DNA of 64,000 nucleotides from Aphelocoma coerulescens (taxonomy: Eukaryota; Chordata; Aves; Passeriformes; Corvidae). The notes beneath the pieces were generated by a model. The model was not told where the DNA came from and searched no databases. It saw only the letters and a program-made list of their open reading frames with translations. The translations under genes and the position numbers were made by a program. Each line of letters starts with the position of its first letter. Positions within the stretch are counted from its first letter, which is position 1. Positions 18,718 through 28,448 of the stretch are shown here, in pieces. The stretch covers positions 1-64,000 of the forward strand of contig NW_027183620.1 of NCBI RefSeq assembly GCF_041296385.1, read 5' to 3'.

Positions 18718-18993
18718 CCCTGGGGCTGGAGCAGGCTGTCAGTGCTCTGCCCAGGGCCCCGGCTGTCGCTGAAGCAGAACAAGCAAAAGCAGCTGGCATG
18801 GGGGCCACCAGTGCTGGGAAGAGCAGCTCAGCTCCAGCAGCAGGGCTGCGCGTGCCCAGCTGAGGAGCCCTGCGCAGCGATTCAGGCAGGACAAAATCTC
18901 TGCCTTTCTTTGCTGCTTCCTGCCAAGGCGCGTGTGCAGCTGGAACTTACCGGCTCCCTGGGTCAAAGCGTGCACGTGGCTCTCTCCCTTCTC

Positions 18994-21500
18994 CTATGGC
19001 ATGTGAATATCCTGCATCCAAGGATCACAGGACAGGTCTTCTAATGAGGGCCTTTCCGAGGAGAGCACGGTTAAACACCGTCGGATGAGATCCTGGCACT
19101 CTGCGGAGAGAAAGCAGAAAGCGCCAGTCAGTTGCAGAAGGCTCCTGTCCGCTTTGCCCCACTCTTGCCATGGCCAGGCCGTGCTGCGTGTGCTCAGGGC
19201 TGTGCCTAAACTTTGCCATCAATTCTTTCTTTTGGAGAGCAGGAGAGCAGGACATTGCCACCTGCTCAGCAGCTGCCAGTGCGGGATGCTCCTGAGCCCG
19301 CTGCTGTCTCCCAGCACTGCTATTCCCCCCGTGCTGCAGAGACGAGGATCCACCTGGAGAGAGCCGTCGTGGGAGCGAGAGCCGGCCCCAGGTGCTGTGC
19401 CAGCCCCTCCTGAAAGGGTGCTCCCCGCAGACCATCTGGTGCAGCACGATGCCCAGGGACCAGACGGTCGCTGCCTCGCCGTGGTACCAGCCTAACAGGG
19501 TCCATTCCGGGGGGCTGTAGGACGGTGTTCCTATGGAATAGAGGTGGAGTTCTTCAGGGGGACGCTGCCTGCTCCCAGAGCCTCGCCCCAGCATCCCTGG
19601 GCATGCGGGGGCCGCAGCAGCGGCACGCGGCGTGACCCGCTGCCCTCTTGCCAGCACCTGGGACTTGCGTACAAACTGGGGGTTGGAAAAGAAGCCGCTG
19701 GTGTCGCAAGAGGGCAGCGGAAGCCCTGGCAAGGCCCGAGCATTCCATGCAAAGGAAAAACCCACTTGGTGCTGGGGAAAAACCACGCTTTCATCCTCCC
19801 TGCCTGCACTGCCCCAGAAACCATTCTTAAGCCAAGGCAAGCACGGGCAGCAGAGCAGTCCGAGCCCTGTCTCGCCTGCACACCAAACGGGCTGGAGCAC
19901 AGGTTCTGGGCCCCCCTCTCTGCTACTCCCACCCACGGGTGTTTCTGTGACGCTGGCTGCCCCAGCCCCAGCGCCAGTCCTGGGCAGAGTGGCTGGCGAA
20001 GGCTGCCAGCAACGCTGGAAAATAGCCCTTCAGCCAGCGCCGCTCAAAAGCAGCTCAGCTGAAGACTCCGGCTGCCATGACTGGCAGCAAAAGGGAGAAT
20101 CCCCCCTGCCACAGCTGGCTTTGGGCTGTGAGATGTTGGGCCGTGAGATGTTGGGCTGTGAGATGCCGCTACCAGGAGCCTCCCCCTGCGTGGGCTCACC
20201 TGCAAAGCTGGTGTAGGCTGCGGCTTGCAGGTAGGTGCCACAGCCAAAGTCGATGAGTTTGGCCTGCCCGGTTGCCAGGTCAACCAGGATGTTCTCCGGT
20301 TTGATGTCCCGGTGCAGGACCCCGCAGCTGGTGCAGTGCCGCACGGCCTCCAGCACCTGGCGGAACAGGTGCCGCGCCACCTCCTCGCACAGGAAGCCCC
20401 GTGCCCAAATGAAGTGAAGGAGGTCCTGAGACCGCTCCGGGCGCTCCAGCACCATCACCACGTTGTTGGGGAGCTCCAGCCACTCGTGGAGCTGGACGAT
20501 GCCAGGGAAGCCAGCGGACACCTTGTCCAGCAGCACGATCTCCAGTGGTGCTCGGGTGCCGTCGGGCTGTGGGAGGAGCACGGTGCTGTCAGCGGAGCTG
20601 ATGCCGTGCCGGGGCTCGGGAAGCCCTCAGCCAGCCGGGGACGCTCTGCGCGCTCCGCTGGCCCCACGGCCGCTCTCCCTCGAAGTGTTCTGGCGGCTTC
20701 CACCCTGCCGGGCCTCGGCTCATCCCCGCCCGTCGCGCCCCGGCTTCTCCCGCTGCCCCTCGCTCACTCACCAGCTCGCCCCAATGGCCGATGCGGTTCC
20801 GCGGCACCCGTTTGATGGCCACCTGCAAGGCAAGGGGAGCAGCGGGCTGAGCTCGCCGCCCGCCGTGCCCAGCCCCATGCTCCTTCTCCTCCTCCTTTGC
20901 CCCCCGCCTCCTGCGCCCGCCGCCGGCCCCGCCACTCACCGGGGCGCCGTCCGAGAGCCGCGTGGCCGCGAAGACGCTGCCGAAGCCGCCGCGCCCCAGC
21001 AGCGAACCCAGCCGGTAGCGCTCCTTCAGGCCCTGCTGCGCCTTCCGTGCCCGCGAGACGCGGCCGTCAGCGCTCGGCCCGGGGCCAGGAACGGCCCCCG
21101 AGCGCCGCTCAACCGCCCCGGGCCGGCCATCCCCACATGGGGGCTCTTTTGGAGGGGCCACCGGCGGCTCGGGGCCGGCGGCCGCGCTCAAGAGCGGCGG
21201 AGCTCGGAGCGGGGAAGACGCTGCGGAGGCGGCGGGAGCGGCCGCGCCGCCTGTGTCCCCGGCGGGCCCCGGGAGGAGCCGAGGCCGGGACCGGGGCCGG
21301 GGCCGGGGCCGGGGCCGGGGTAGGGGTCGGGCCAGCCGGAGCCAGGGGCTGGCGATGCTGCCCAGGAGCCAGGCACTGATGCCCGCCCAGCAGCGCCACA
21401 GCCAGGACGGCGAGAGCCGGGCGGAGGCGGGACCGCGGCGGGACGCCCGGGGGCGGGGAGGGGGCAGCCCCGCCCGGGGCCGGGGGCGGGCCGGGGGCAT
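18994..21500 (-). CDS. PIM1-like: PIM1-like serine/threonine protein kinase, 5 coding exons, intact
   Basis: Exons in coding order on the minus strand: 21500-20940, 20822-20772, 20566-20200, 19530-19354, 19100-18994. The total is 1263 bp (420 residues), with GT/AG introns and consistent phases. Kinase features: LGRGGFGSV (168-176), Lys191 in VAIK, Glu213, a PIM-type hinge (ERPERSQDL, 245-253) with its proline, HRDIKPEN (289-296), DFG (310-312), [17 protein letters not shown], and the C-terminal [10 protein letters not shown] to PWMQDIHMP. All catalytic residues are retained. PIM kinases are constitutively active survival and growth kinases without regulatory domains. The family is expanded in songbirds. 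Unusual: about 155 residues precede the kinase domain (human PIM1 has about 37), including a Trp/Leu-rich segment and a Pro-Arg repeat. The start is the Met at 21498-21500. An in-frame Met at 21968 lies upstream in CTG-repeat and GC-rich sequence and is less likely. Confidence 0.88.
21286..21331 (-). repeat. GGGGCC-type hexanucleotide repeat inside PIM1-like exon 1
   Basis: About five GGCCGG (GGGGCC phase) units followed by interrupted copies on the + strand. In the minus-strand reading frame they encode an alternating Pro-Arg run ([10 protein letters not shown]). The tract is in frame, so length change in whole units would keep the gene open. Confidence 0.8.
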
Positions 21501-22012
21501 GGCCCGGCCGGGCCTGGGGAGAGGGAGGCCGCGGGAGGGGGGGTTGGGGAACGAAAGGGAGAGCGGGAGAGGGTGCGAGACACTGGGAGAGGGAGAGGAG
21601 GAGCAGGAGAAGGGACGCAGAGGGTTCGTGGACTCGCTGCTTTTGTGCTGCTGCCGCTGCTGCCGCTGCTGCTGCTGCTGCCGCTGCTGCCGCTGCTGCC
21701 GCTGAAGCGCTGGGAGCGTTTGTCCGCGTGTCCGTGTGTCCGGTGCCCGTGTGTCCGTTCTCCCCCGCGCGCCCCACGGCCGAGCCCCGCGCGCCCCGGG
21801 GCAGCACGGGCTGCTCCGCTCCGGGGCCGAGGCGGAGTCCCGGAGCATCTCTTCCTCCCGCAGCCACACCAAACCCGCTCGGCCATTGGGAGCAGTTTTG
21901 CACACGTTTCCCTTTGAAGGGCTCCTCTCTACCCCCATTTCCAAGGAGTCTCCCTGGGGTTTTGGCACCTGCAGCGACAGGGCAGCGATTGGGCTTCAAA
22001 GTGCAAGAAAGA
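21501..22012 (-). promoter_or_regulatory. CpG-rich 5' flank of PIM1-like gene with CTG/CAG repeat
   Basis: Very GC- and CpG-rich block directly upstream of the PIM1-like start codon, as expected for a CpG-island promoter. It includes a CTG/CCG trinucleotide run at about 21646-21704 (CAG/CGG on the gene strand). No TATA box was found. Promoter role is inferred from position and composition. Confidence 0.5.
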
Positions 22013-22230
22013 CATGGAGGGGCTGGAGCACGTCCAGAGATGGGAATGGAGCTGGGGAAGGCTCTGGAGGACTTCTGAGGGGCAGCTGAGGGATCTGAGG
22101 GGGCTGAGCCTGGAGGAAAGGAGGCTCAGGGGGGACCTGGCTCTCTCCAAGTCCCTGACAGGAGGGGGCAGCCAGGAGGGGTGGGGCTCTGCTGCCAAGG
22201 GAAAGCACGAGAGGAAATGGGCTCGGGGGA
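22013..22230 (+). mobile_element. CR1 LINE 3'-end fragment
   Basis: The run CTGGAGCACGTCCAGAG, CTGAGGGATCTGAGGGGGCTG, AGCCTGGAGGAAAGGAGGCTC, GGGGGACCTGGCTCTC follows the motif order of the avian CR1 3' region. It is truncated at both ends and its reading frame is decayed. Confidence 0.65.
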
Positions 22231-22802
22231 ACTCTTGGGGTGGATGATGGGGAAATTCTCATCCTCCGTGTCTCGACAAAGGGGGAGGGGGGCAGGGGTG
22301 GGGCACGACCTAGGGACACGGGGGTGGTGACGCTGGGCTGGGGACACGGGAAAGGGCACGGGAAGCCAAAGCCCCGCTGAGCGCTGGCGCTGGGCTGGCA
22401 CGGGGTGAGCCGGCAGCAGGGCCCCGCAGCCCTGAGGGACTCGCCTTGACGGCTGGGGAGTATTGATCCCGGTCTCTAAAAAATGAGACTCAATAAAATA
22501 TCATTAAAAGGTGCCTCCTTCTCCTTCTCCTTCTCCTCCTCTCCCATCCTTTCTCCTGCTCCCCCCGGGCCCAGCGCCCACCCTTGGCCCCCCGTTTTCC
22601 CAGCGCGGTCGCATCCCGCGGGAGGAGCCGGGATGGAGCCGGGATGGAGCCGGGAGAGGTCGGGCTGGGGCAGGGCTGGGCTCTGGGCCCGGCCTGGGCG
22701 CCCCCCACGCGCCCCCTCCTCAAATTCCCCTGGCGGGGGGCGCTGGGAGCGAGGGGGGGCGCAGGCGGGGTCCGGGTGGGGAGCGCTGAGCGCTGCGAGT
22801 CT
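22231..22802. other. GC-rich gap, no gene recognised
   Basis: Holds a short CTTCTC polypyrimidine run (about 22515-22560) and G-rich sequence with GGGATGGAGCC repeats (22625-22650). No exon series was found. Confidence 0.4.
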
Positions 22803-22847
22803 GCCTGGCAACTGGTGAGTCACCAGCGCCGCGCGCTCTGATTGGCT
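22803..22847 (+). promoter_or_regulatory. MHC class II-type X-box/Y-box module (candidate)
   Basis: CCTGGCAACTGGTGA resembles the X1 box (CCTAGCAACAGATG), the overlapping TGAGTCAC resembles X2, and CTGATTGGCT 16 bp further on matches the Y box (CTGATTGG). Order and rough spacing fit the RFX/CREB/NF-Y enhanceosome of MHC class II promoters. The orientation is +, opposite to the nearby MHC class II B exon at 23414-23512, and no MHC exon 1 was recognised downstream on the + strand. It may be left over from a rearranged neighbour gene. Confidence 0.45.
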
Positions 22848-23413
22848 GAAGGTTGTTCAACGCCTTCTCTGATTATCTGATACTCGCGGGGGATTTTGGT
22901 TGGTCGTTGGGGGCTGTGGGGCGGCTTAGGGGGGGGTCTCTGCGCCTTTGGGGTTCGCTGGGTGCCGATTTGGGGTTCAGGTGCCTCCCAAGGGCCCCCC
23001 GGGGGGGGGGTGACACAGGGGTGACACACGGGGGTCCCCATTCTCGATCCATCCTGGGGCCGGTTCTGCCCCCTCCACTCTCGGTCCCCCCGCGGGATCC
23101 CCCAAAGTCCCTTCCCACTGTTTCCCAATAAACGGGACCGGGGCGAACTGGGAAGCCTTCCTGGAAACACTGGGAGCAGCCGGGCAGGGGCAGAGTGACA
23201 GCGGGGCTGGGGGGGACACACGACCCCCAAAATCAGCGCGGGGATGGAGCGGGGGGTCCTGGCCGGGCCCGAGGCCACGGGGAGGGGCTGCGGCCACCGG
23301 TGGCTCAGGAGCTCTGTGGGCAGAGCAAAGGGGGTGACACCGGGCTGGGGGGCCCCGGGGGAGCACAGAGCTCCAGGAGAGGGGGGACGCGACCCCCGGG
23401 CCCCTCCCATCAC

Positions 23414-23512
23414 CTGCTTGTGCAGGTAGAAGCCGAGCCCCAGCGCCAGGAAGACGAAGGCCAACACGAAGCCCCCGATCCCCGTCAGCATCTTGGGGGG
23501 TGGGGGGGCAGC
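23414..23512 (-). pseudogene. orphan MHC class II B transmembrane exon
   Basis: On the minus strand a 99-bp exon-like segment with an AG acceptor (after a C-rich tract) and a CAG|GTGATG donor encodes a Pro-rich stalk, then KMLTGIGGFVL, AFVFLALGLGF and YLHKQ. This is the connecting peptide/transmembrane exon of avian MHC class II beta chains. The exons for the signal peptide, beta-1 and beta-2 domains are absent: about 150 bp upstream the sequence becomes an LTR (23667-24199). The beta-2 to TM intron survives at 23513-23660. No certain cytoplasmic-tail exon was found downstream. It is therefore a gene fragment, not a working antigen-presenting molecule. Confidence 0.7.
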
Positions 23513-23666
23513 CTTGGGGGGGGAGGGGAACACAGATACAGGAAACGGCGGTGGCTGTCGGGAAGGGACCGGAAAGGACTGGGACAGAATGGGATGAACT
23601 GGGAGAGAATGGGACACCAGGATACACTGGGACCAGTGAATCAGGGGGATGGGGAGCAGAAGAATT

Positions 23667-24199
23667 TGTTTGTCAGGAGCAATGCATCTAGCTTGGTCAG
23701 CATAGCAGAGCAGGAAGAAAAGATAGGAGACCGCTGATAAGACCAGCGGGAGTCTCAGACAGACATCCTGCCTCATCCCAAAACTAGCTCAAACCAGTGC
23801 CAAAGCTTAAACCCAGGCCAAAGGTATAAAAGAGCATGCGCAGGAGAGAAAGGTGAAAAGTTCAGACGAGGAAGACTCCCCCTGACTTCATCAAAAGACC
23901 CTCGGAAGACCCCTACCACAACCACCAAACAACACTGCACAAGCGCTACGCGGATGTAAATGACTTTTGAGTTCACAATAAAACCAAGCGAGGCTGGGCG
24001 GGGCTAGGTGATGAATATGTATAAGTTTGTTAGGAAACTTAATGAATATGGAACTTGTAACCCAGTAAATACCGAGCTGAATGCAGCTGTCGGCACGCGT
24101 GATTTTGGAGGAGCGATCCCCCGTGCGTCCCAGCGCTGGAATAAAGCATACCCACCTACTTTACTACTTATTTAGTAGTGGAGTTCTGTCCGCTTTTCA
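23667..24199 (+). mobile_element. solo ERVK-type LTR
   Basis: Starts TGTTTGTCAGGAGCAATGC and ends TTCTGTCCGCTTTTCA, giving TG...CA ends 533 bp apart. It has a GTATAAAAGAG TATA box near 23825 and AATAAA at 24140-24145 followed by the GCATACC...ACTTATTTAGTAGTGGAG stretch typical of songbird ERVK U5. No gag or pol follows, and no clean target-site duplication was seen. It interrupts the MHC class II B relic. Confidence 0.65.
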
Positions 24200-24324
24200 T
24201 TATAACTCAAGCTATATTAGCATCTTGTTACTTTGACCCCAGTTATAATGTTAACTAGTTAATATCTGCATAGAAAGGTTATTCTTAACATGTTTACACA
24301 TCATTTACAAGCAGCAGTTTTTTC

Positions 24325-25170
24325 CTCCTAGTTGTAGAAAGAGGAGGGAGTGAGGACATGTAGAGAAAGACAACTTGACGGCACCAAGGTCAGTGGAAAG
24401 AAAGAGGGGCAGGAGATGCTCCCAGCGTCGGAGTCGAGATTTTCTCTGCAAGCCGTGCTGAGGACTGGGATAAAACAAACTGTCTCCCTGGGATCCATGA
24501 AGTCCACGGGGGGATGCAGAGATCCACTCCCAGCCCGTGGGAAAAGGTGCTCACAGCGGAGCGGCTGGGTGCTACAAAAGCTGTAATCCAGGGGGAGACC
24601 TGAACAGGGAGAGAGGGCTCCTGCTTCCAGAGATAGAGAAAGAGGGCTCTTGCTTCCGAACTGAAGCAGCTGATCCTTAAAAGACTACACCCCATGGACT
24701 AATGACCACACCTGCAGTTTTGGGAAGACCGTTTTGCCCGTGGGAGGGACTCACGTTACAGCAGGCTGGGAGGGATTGGTACTCGTGAAATTAGAAACGC
24801 GCTGGAGAAGTGCACAGAGAACTGTCTCCTGTGGGAAGGAGCCCATGGCAGAGCAGAAGAAAGAGACTCCCCTCCCTGAGGGAACTGAAGAAAGATCTCG
24901 AGTGATGAACTGGCTTGAACACTCCCAGGCCCTGTCTCCCTGCGCTGTCGGAGGGAAAGAGGGAGGGGATGGAGAGGAAAAAAGGTGTTTGAAAGGCTTA
25001 TTTTCTTCCTCATTATCCTACTCCGTTAATAATAAATTTACTTTATGCCTTTAAGTTTGAGCCTGTTTTGAACTTAGAATGTTTTTCTCCCAATCCTTAT
25101 CTCAACTCATGAGCCCTTCGTGATGATTTTCATGGCTACCTGATATTTGAGACAGTGTCAAACCACGACA
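24325..25170 (+). mobile_element. LTR-type ERV element
   Basis: The right end, GTGTCAAACCACGACA, is the inverted form of the TGTCGTGGTTTGACAC terminus seen on passerine ERV LTRs. AATAAA lies at 25031-25036, about 135 bp inside that end, fitting R-U5. The left boundary near 24325 is a guess. The gap 24200-24324 is A/T-rich and unassigned. No retroviral protein frame was recognised. Confidence 0.5.
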
Positions 25171-25430
25171 GTGGCCCTTGTGTTCCATGTGGCCCCTCTC
25201 TGTCACAAGTGACCCTTGGTTCCATGAGATTGTCACAATGGTCCCCATGTAGCCCTGAGGCTGCGCTGTCAGCTGTCACTATGGACGCTGGATTCCACAG
25301 GAGCTGGCAATGGCCCAGTGGCACCTGCGTCCTCTGAGGCCCCGCCTTGTCAGTGGAGCCGTGTTTCCATGAGATTCCATGTTGGCACAGGGGCCTGCTG
25401 AGTTCCATGAGGCTGCGTCGTGTCCCAATG
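25171..25430. repeat. degenerate minisatellite (TTCCATGAGGCCCC family)
   Basis: Imperfect repeats of about 40-50 bp built on CCCTTGGTTCCATGAG and GTCACAATGGTCCC. The same family occurs at 30721-30860, at 40930-41320 and in the 42-64 kb array. Confidence 0.6.
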
Positions 25431-25439
25431 GACAATCTC

Positions 25440-25625
25440 GCTGCCCTCAGCTCTGCGCTGCCATTGCCAGCCCTGCCCTGACCTCTGCCCAGCCTCACCC
25501 TCTGTGCCTTGGACACACACACATGCCCTGAGCTCATCCTCCCTCTGGGTGCTTCTCCTGCCCCAGCGCTGCCCTGGGAGGGTTCATTCCTCACAGGAGC
25601 TGCTGTGTTTGTACTGGTGCATTTT
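25440..25625 (-). repeat. inverted repeat partner of 41555-41735
   Basis: CCTGAGCTCATCCTCCCTCTGGGTGCTTCTCC and flanks, when reverse-complemented, match GGAGGATGAGCTCAGGGCATGTG and neighbours at 41560-41730. In both places the block adjoins the TTCCATGAGG minisatellite, so a composite unit was duplicated in opposite orientation. The conceptual proteins are also parallel, but nothing supports coding. Confidence 0.6.
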
Positions 25626-27516
25626 ATAGCTCTGCTTCTGCCTCTCTGTCACTTGTGTCTCCACAGAGCTCTGCAGGGAGAAGATTCATGGAATGACAGA
25701 GGTGGGAAGAGCCCCCTGAGCCCCCTTGGCCAGGCTGTGGCTGGGCTGGAGTTGCCTTTGTCCAGAGCAGCCCCTGGGCTGCTGTGCTTGCCACTTGTGG
25801 CTGCAGCGGGCTTGGTCCCAGCCCAAGGCTTTGGCTGTCCCTGAGCAGGGCTGGCCCCGCATGAGGCGTCTCTGCAGCCCCCCCAAACCATGGGCTGGGG
25901 GTGGGCAAGTGTTCCCAAGGGCACAGGGAGGGGACAGCTGGGCTGGACTGACCCAAGGGATCTCCCATTCCATGGGACGTCAGGGTCAGCAATGGACTGG
26001 GGGAAAGGAAGGGGGCGAGAGGGTGTCTGGATTTTCTATATTGATCCATTTGTCTTCCAAGGCAGCCACTCCATGCACTGAATTCTTGCCTCCCTGTGGT
26101 TTCTTTGCTTCTGCATTTGGCCTTTGCTCTTTACTTCCTTTCCCTAACCATTAATCTCTCTTCATGGTGACTCACAGTTTTCTCAGCTTATTTTCTCCCG
26201 GTGCCTGGCTGGGGAGGGACAGTGCCAGAGACACTTGGTTGTCACTTGATGGACAGAGAGGTTTTACCACGGTCACCTTGCCCAAGCCTTCTCTTATGGG
26301 CACACCCAGAAGCGTCAGGGCTCTGTCGGGTGCCCACCCCTGAGCTGGGCTCATGCCCTGCTCACAGCCCCAGGGCTGCTCAGGGACACGAGTCCTTCCC
26401 TGGCACGCTCACAGACAGTTCATTGCAGCACGGGCAGGGGCTCCCTGGGCTCTGCTGCCGCTGCCAGAGCCTGGCAGGGAGCTCAGCCCTGCGGGTGTCA
26501 CCCTGCCCTGCCCCTGCCCGAGGTGCCCCACGGCCGCAGGGATGGGCACGGGGAGCTCTGTGCACAGGAGCTCATCCCAGCCCCGCATCCAGGGGGTTCC
26601 CAGGGGACGGCACTCTCTGGGAACTCCAGGAACAGCTGAAGGTGTTTGTGCTCGCTGGGTTTATGTCCCCCCTCACACACAGGGTGTTCAGGGCTGTGTC
26701 TTGTCTGTGCACTGCAAACACGGAGCCCTGACCCGGTCCCTGGATGTCCCTCCATGGAGGGAAGAACAACCTCTGTGAGCTGGGCAGAGAGGCCCCTGCT
26801 GGCAGCGGCGCTGGCTTTGCCAGGGCACTGCTGGGTGCCCCCACCCTGAGCACTGCCACCCTTTGCTGCTCAGGGCTGGTTTCCTCTCCAGGGTGCTGCG
26901 TTGGGCACATCCTGGAGACAAAATTGGGAAGGAGATTGAAGCTTTCAGGCCCTGCACTGGGGAGATGCCCTCGCATGATGGAAATGCTGCTGCAGAGCCC
27001 AGCTCTGTCCCAGCAGTGCCCACGGCCTGTCCCTGCCTGCAGTCCCTGGGCAGTCACACAGCAGGACTGGGACCCAGCTGACAGAGCCCTGAGGCCTGAA
27101 ACCAACACAGGGGCTCTGCAGGGGAGTGTGGAAGGGAAGGAAGAGGAGTTACGGAGGAGAAGTCCTGGGGCTCCCTGGCAGTGCTCTCCTGCTGGGACTC
27201 TTTTCTCCCCCAGCTCTGCCCAGAGGCACCGACCCTGCAGCTCCAGAGAAGTCAGGGAGGAAAGATGTCAGGGAAACAAGACAACACAGGCTTCTTTCTT
27301 TTGTTCCAGCACACACATACTGTAGTGCAGCTCCCCGTTTCTACAGTCTCTGGGTCACACTGGAAAGGCAAATACCAAATTAAAAATGGAACAGACAAAG
27401 ATTTTTGTGTGAACAAATTCACAGCAGCGTAACACCTGTGTCAGCAGCAACAAACACAGGACACAGAGTGGGCATTAATGAGTCACATCAGAGCAGCTCT
27501 GCAGGAGAATGAGAGT
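25626..27516. other. 3' flank of olfactory receptor relic, no gene recognised
   Basis: GC-moderate sequence with many short open frames on both strands but no domain, splice pattern or known repeat that I could identify. Confidence 0.4.
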
Positions 27517-28448
27517 TTATTGCTGCTGAAAACCGGCCGTGATCCTTTTCCTCAGGGCATCCCTGAGCTCCTGCTTCCTCAGGCTGTAGATGAGGGGGTT
27601 CAGGGCTGGAGGCAGCACCGAGTACAGAACTGACACTGCCACATCCAGGGATGGGGAGGAGATGGAGGGGGGCTTCAGGTAGGAAAATATAACAGTGCTG
27701 AGGAACAGAGAGAGCATGGCCAGGTGAGGGAGGCACGTGGAAAAGGCTTTGTGCCGGCCCTGCTCAGAGGGGATCTTCAGCACGGCCCTGAAGATCTGCA
27801 CATAGGAGAAAACAATGAACACAAAACAGCCAAATACCAAACAGACACTGACAGCGATGAGCCCAAGTTCCCTGAGGTAGGATTTGGAGCAGGAGAGCTT
27901 GAGGATGTGTGGGATTTCCCAGAAGAAGTGGCCCAGGCCATTGCCCTGGCACAGGGGCAGGGGAAATGTATTGGCCATGTGCATGAGAGTGTAGAGAAAG
28001 GCACTGGCCCAGGCAGCTGCTGCCATGTGGGCACAAGCTCTGCTGCCCAGGAGGGCCCCGTAGTGCAGGGCTTTGCAGATGGACACGTAGCGGTCGTAGC
28101 ACATGATGAGGAGGAGGGAATACTCTGCTGAGATGAAGAACAGAAAGAAAAACACCTGAGCAGCACATGCTGAGTAGGAGAGGTGCCTGGTGCCCAGAGG
28201 GAATTGTGCATGGCCTTGGGGACAGTGGTGCAGATGGAGCCCAGGTCGCTGAGGGCCAGGCTGAGCAGGAAGAAGAACACGGGGCTGGGCAGGTGCTGGC
28301 CGCAGGCTCCGGCACTGATGATGAGGCCGTTGGCCAGGAGGGCAGCCAGGGAGATGCCCAGGAAGAGGCAGAAGTGCAGGAGCTGCAGCTGCCGCGTGTC
28401 TGCCAATGCCAGCAGGAGGAAGTGCCTGATGGAGCTGCTGTTGGACAT
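27517..28448 (-). pseudogene. olfactory receptor family 14-like gene broken by one frameshift
   Basis: Single-exon seven-transmembrane receptor frame on the minus strand, from ATG at 28448 to the stop at 27517-27519, about 310 residues if continuous. Receptor marks in order: LLANGLI in TM1, SLALSDLG in TM2, MCYDRYVSIC after TM3 (usual MAYDRYVAIC), KAFSTCLPHL before TM6, and PALNPLIYSLR in TM7. These fit the gamma-c (OR14-type) receptors expanded in birds. Near 28190, at about residue 86, the reading frame changes: one base appears missing after the NSLW codons compared with intact relatives. All downstream motifs lie in the new frame. Otherwise the gene is very well preserved, so either the loss is recent or it is an assembly error. 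If intact it would bind odorants in olfactory neuron cilia. Confidence 0.8.

Noticed and set aside
20589..21968. 459-residue minus-strand open frame starting at 21968 as the full PIM1-like start
   Set aside because: The frame reads through the first two real donors into introns, and its N-terminal part comes from a trinucleotide repeat and CpG-island sequence. The spliced model starting at 21500 fits the family better.
22820..23776. 318-residue minus-strand open frame as one protein
   Set aside because: Only the 99-bp segment at 23414-23512 has family similarity (MHC class II B TM exon) with splice sites. The rest is intron, flank and LTR.
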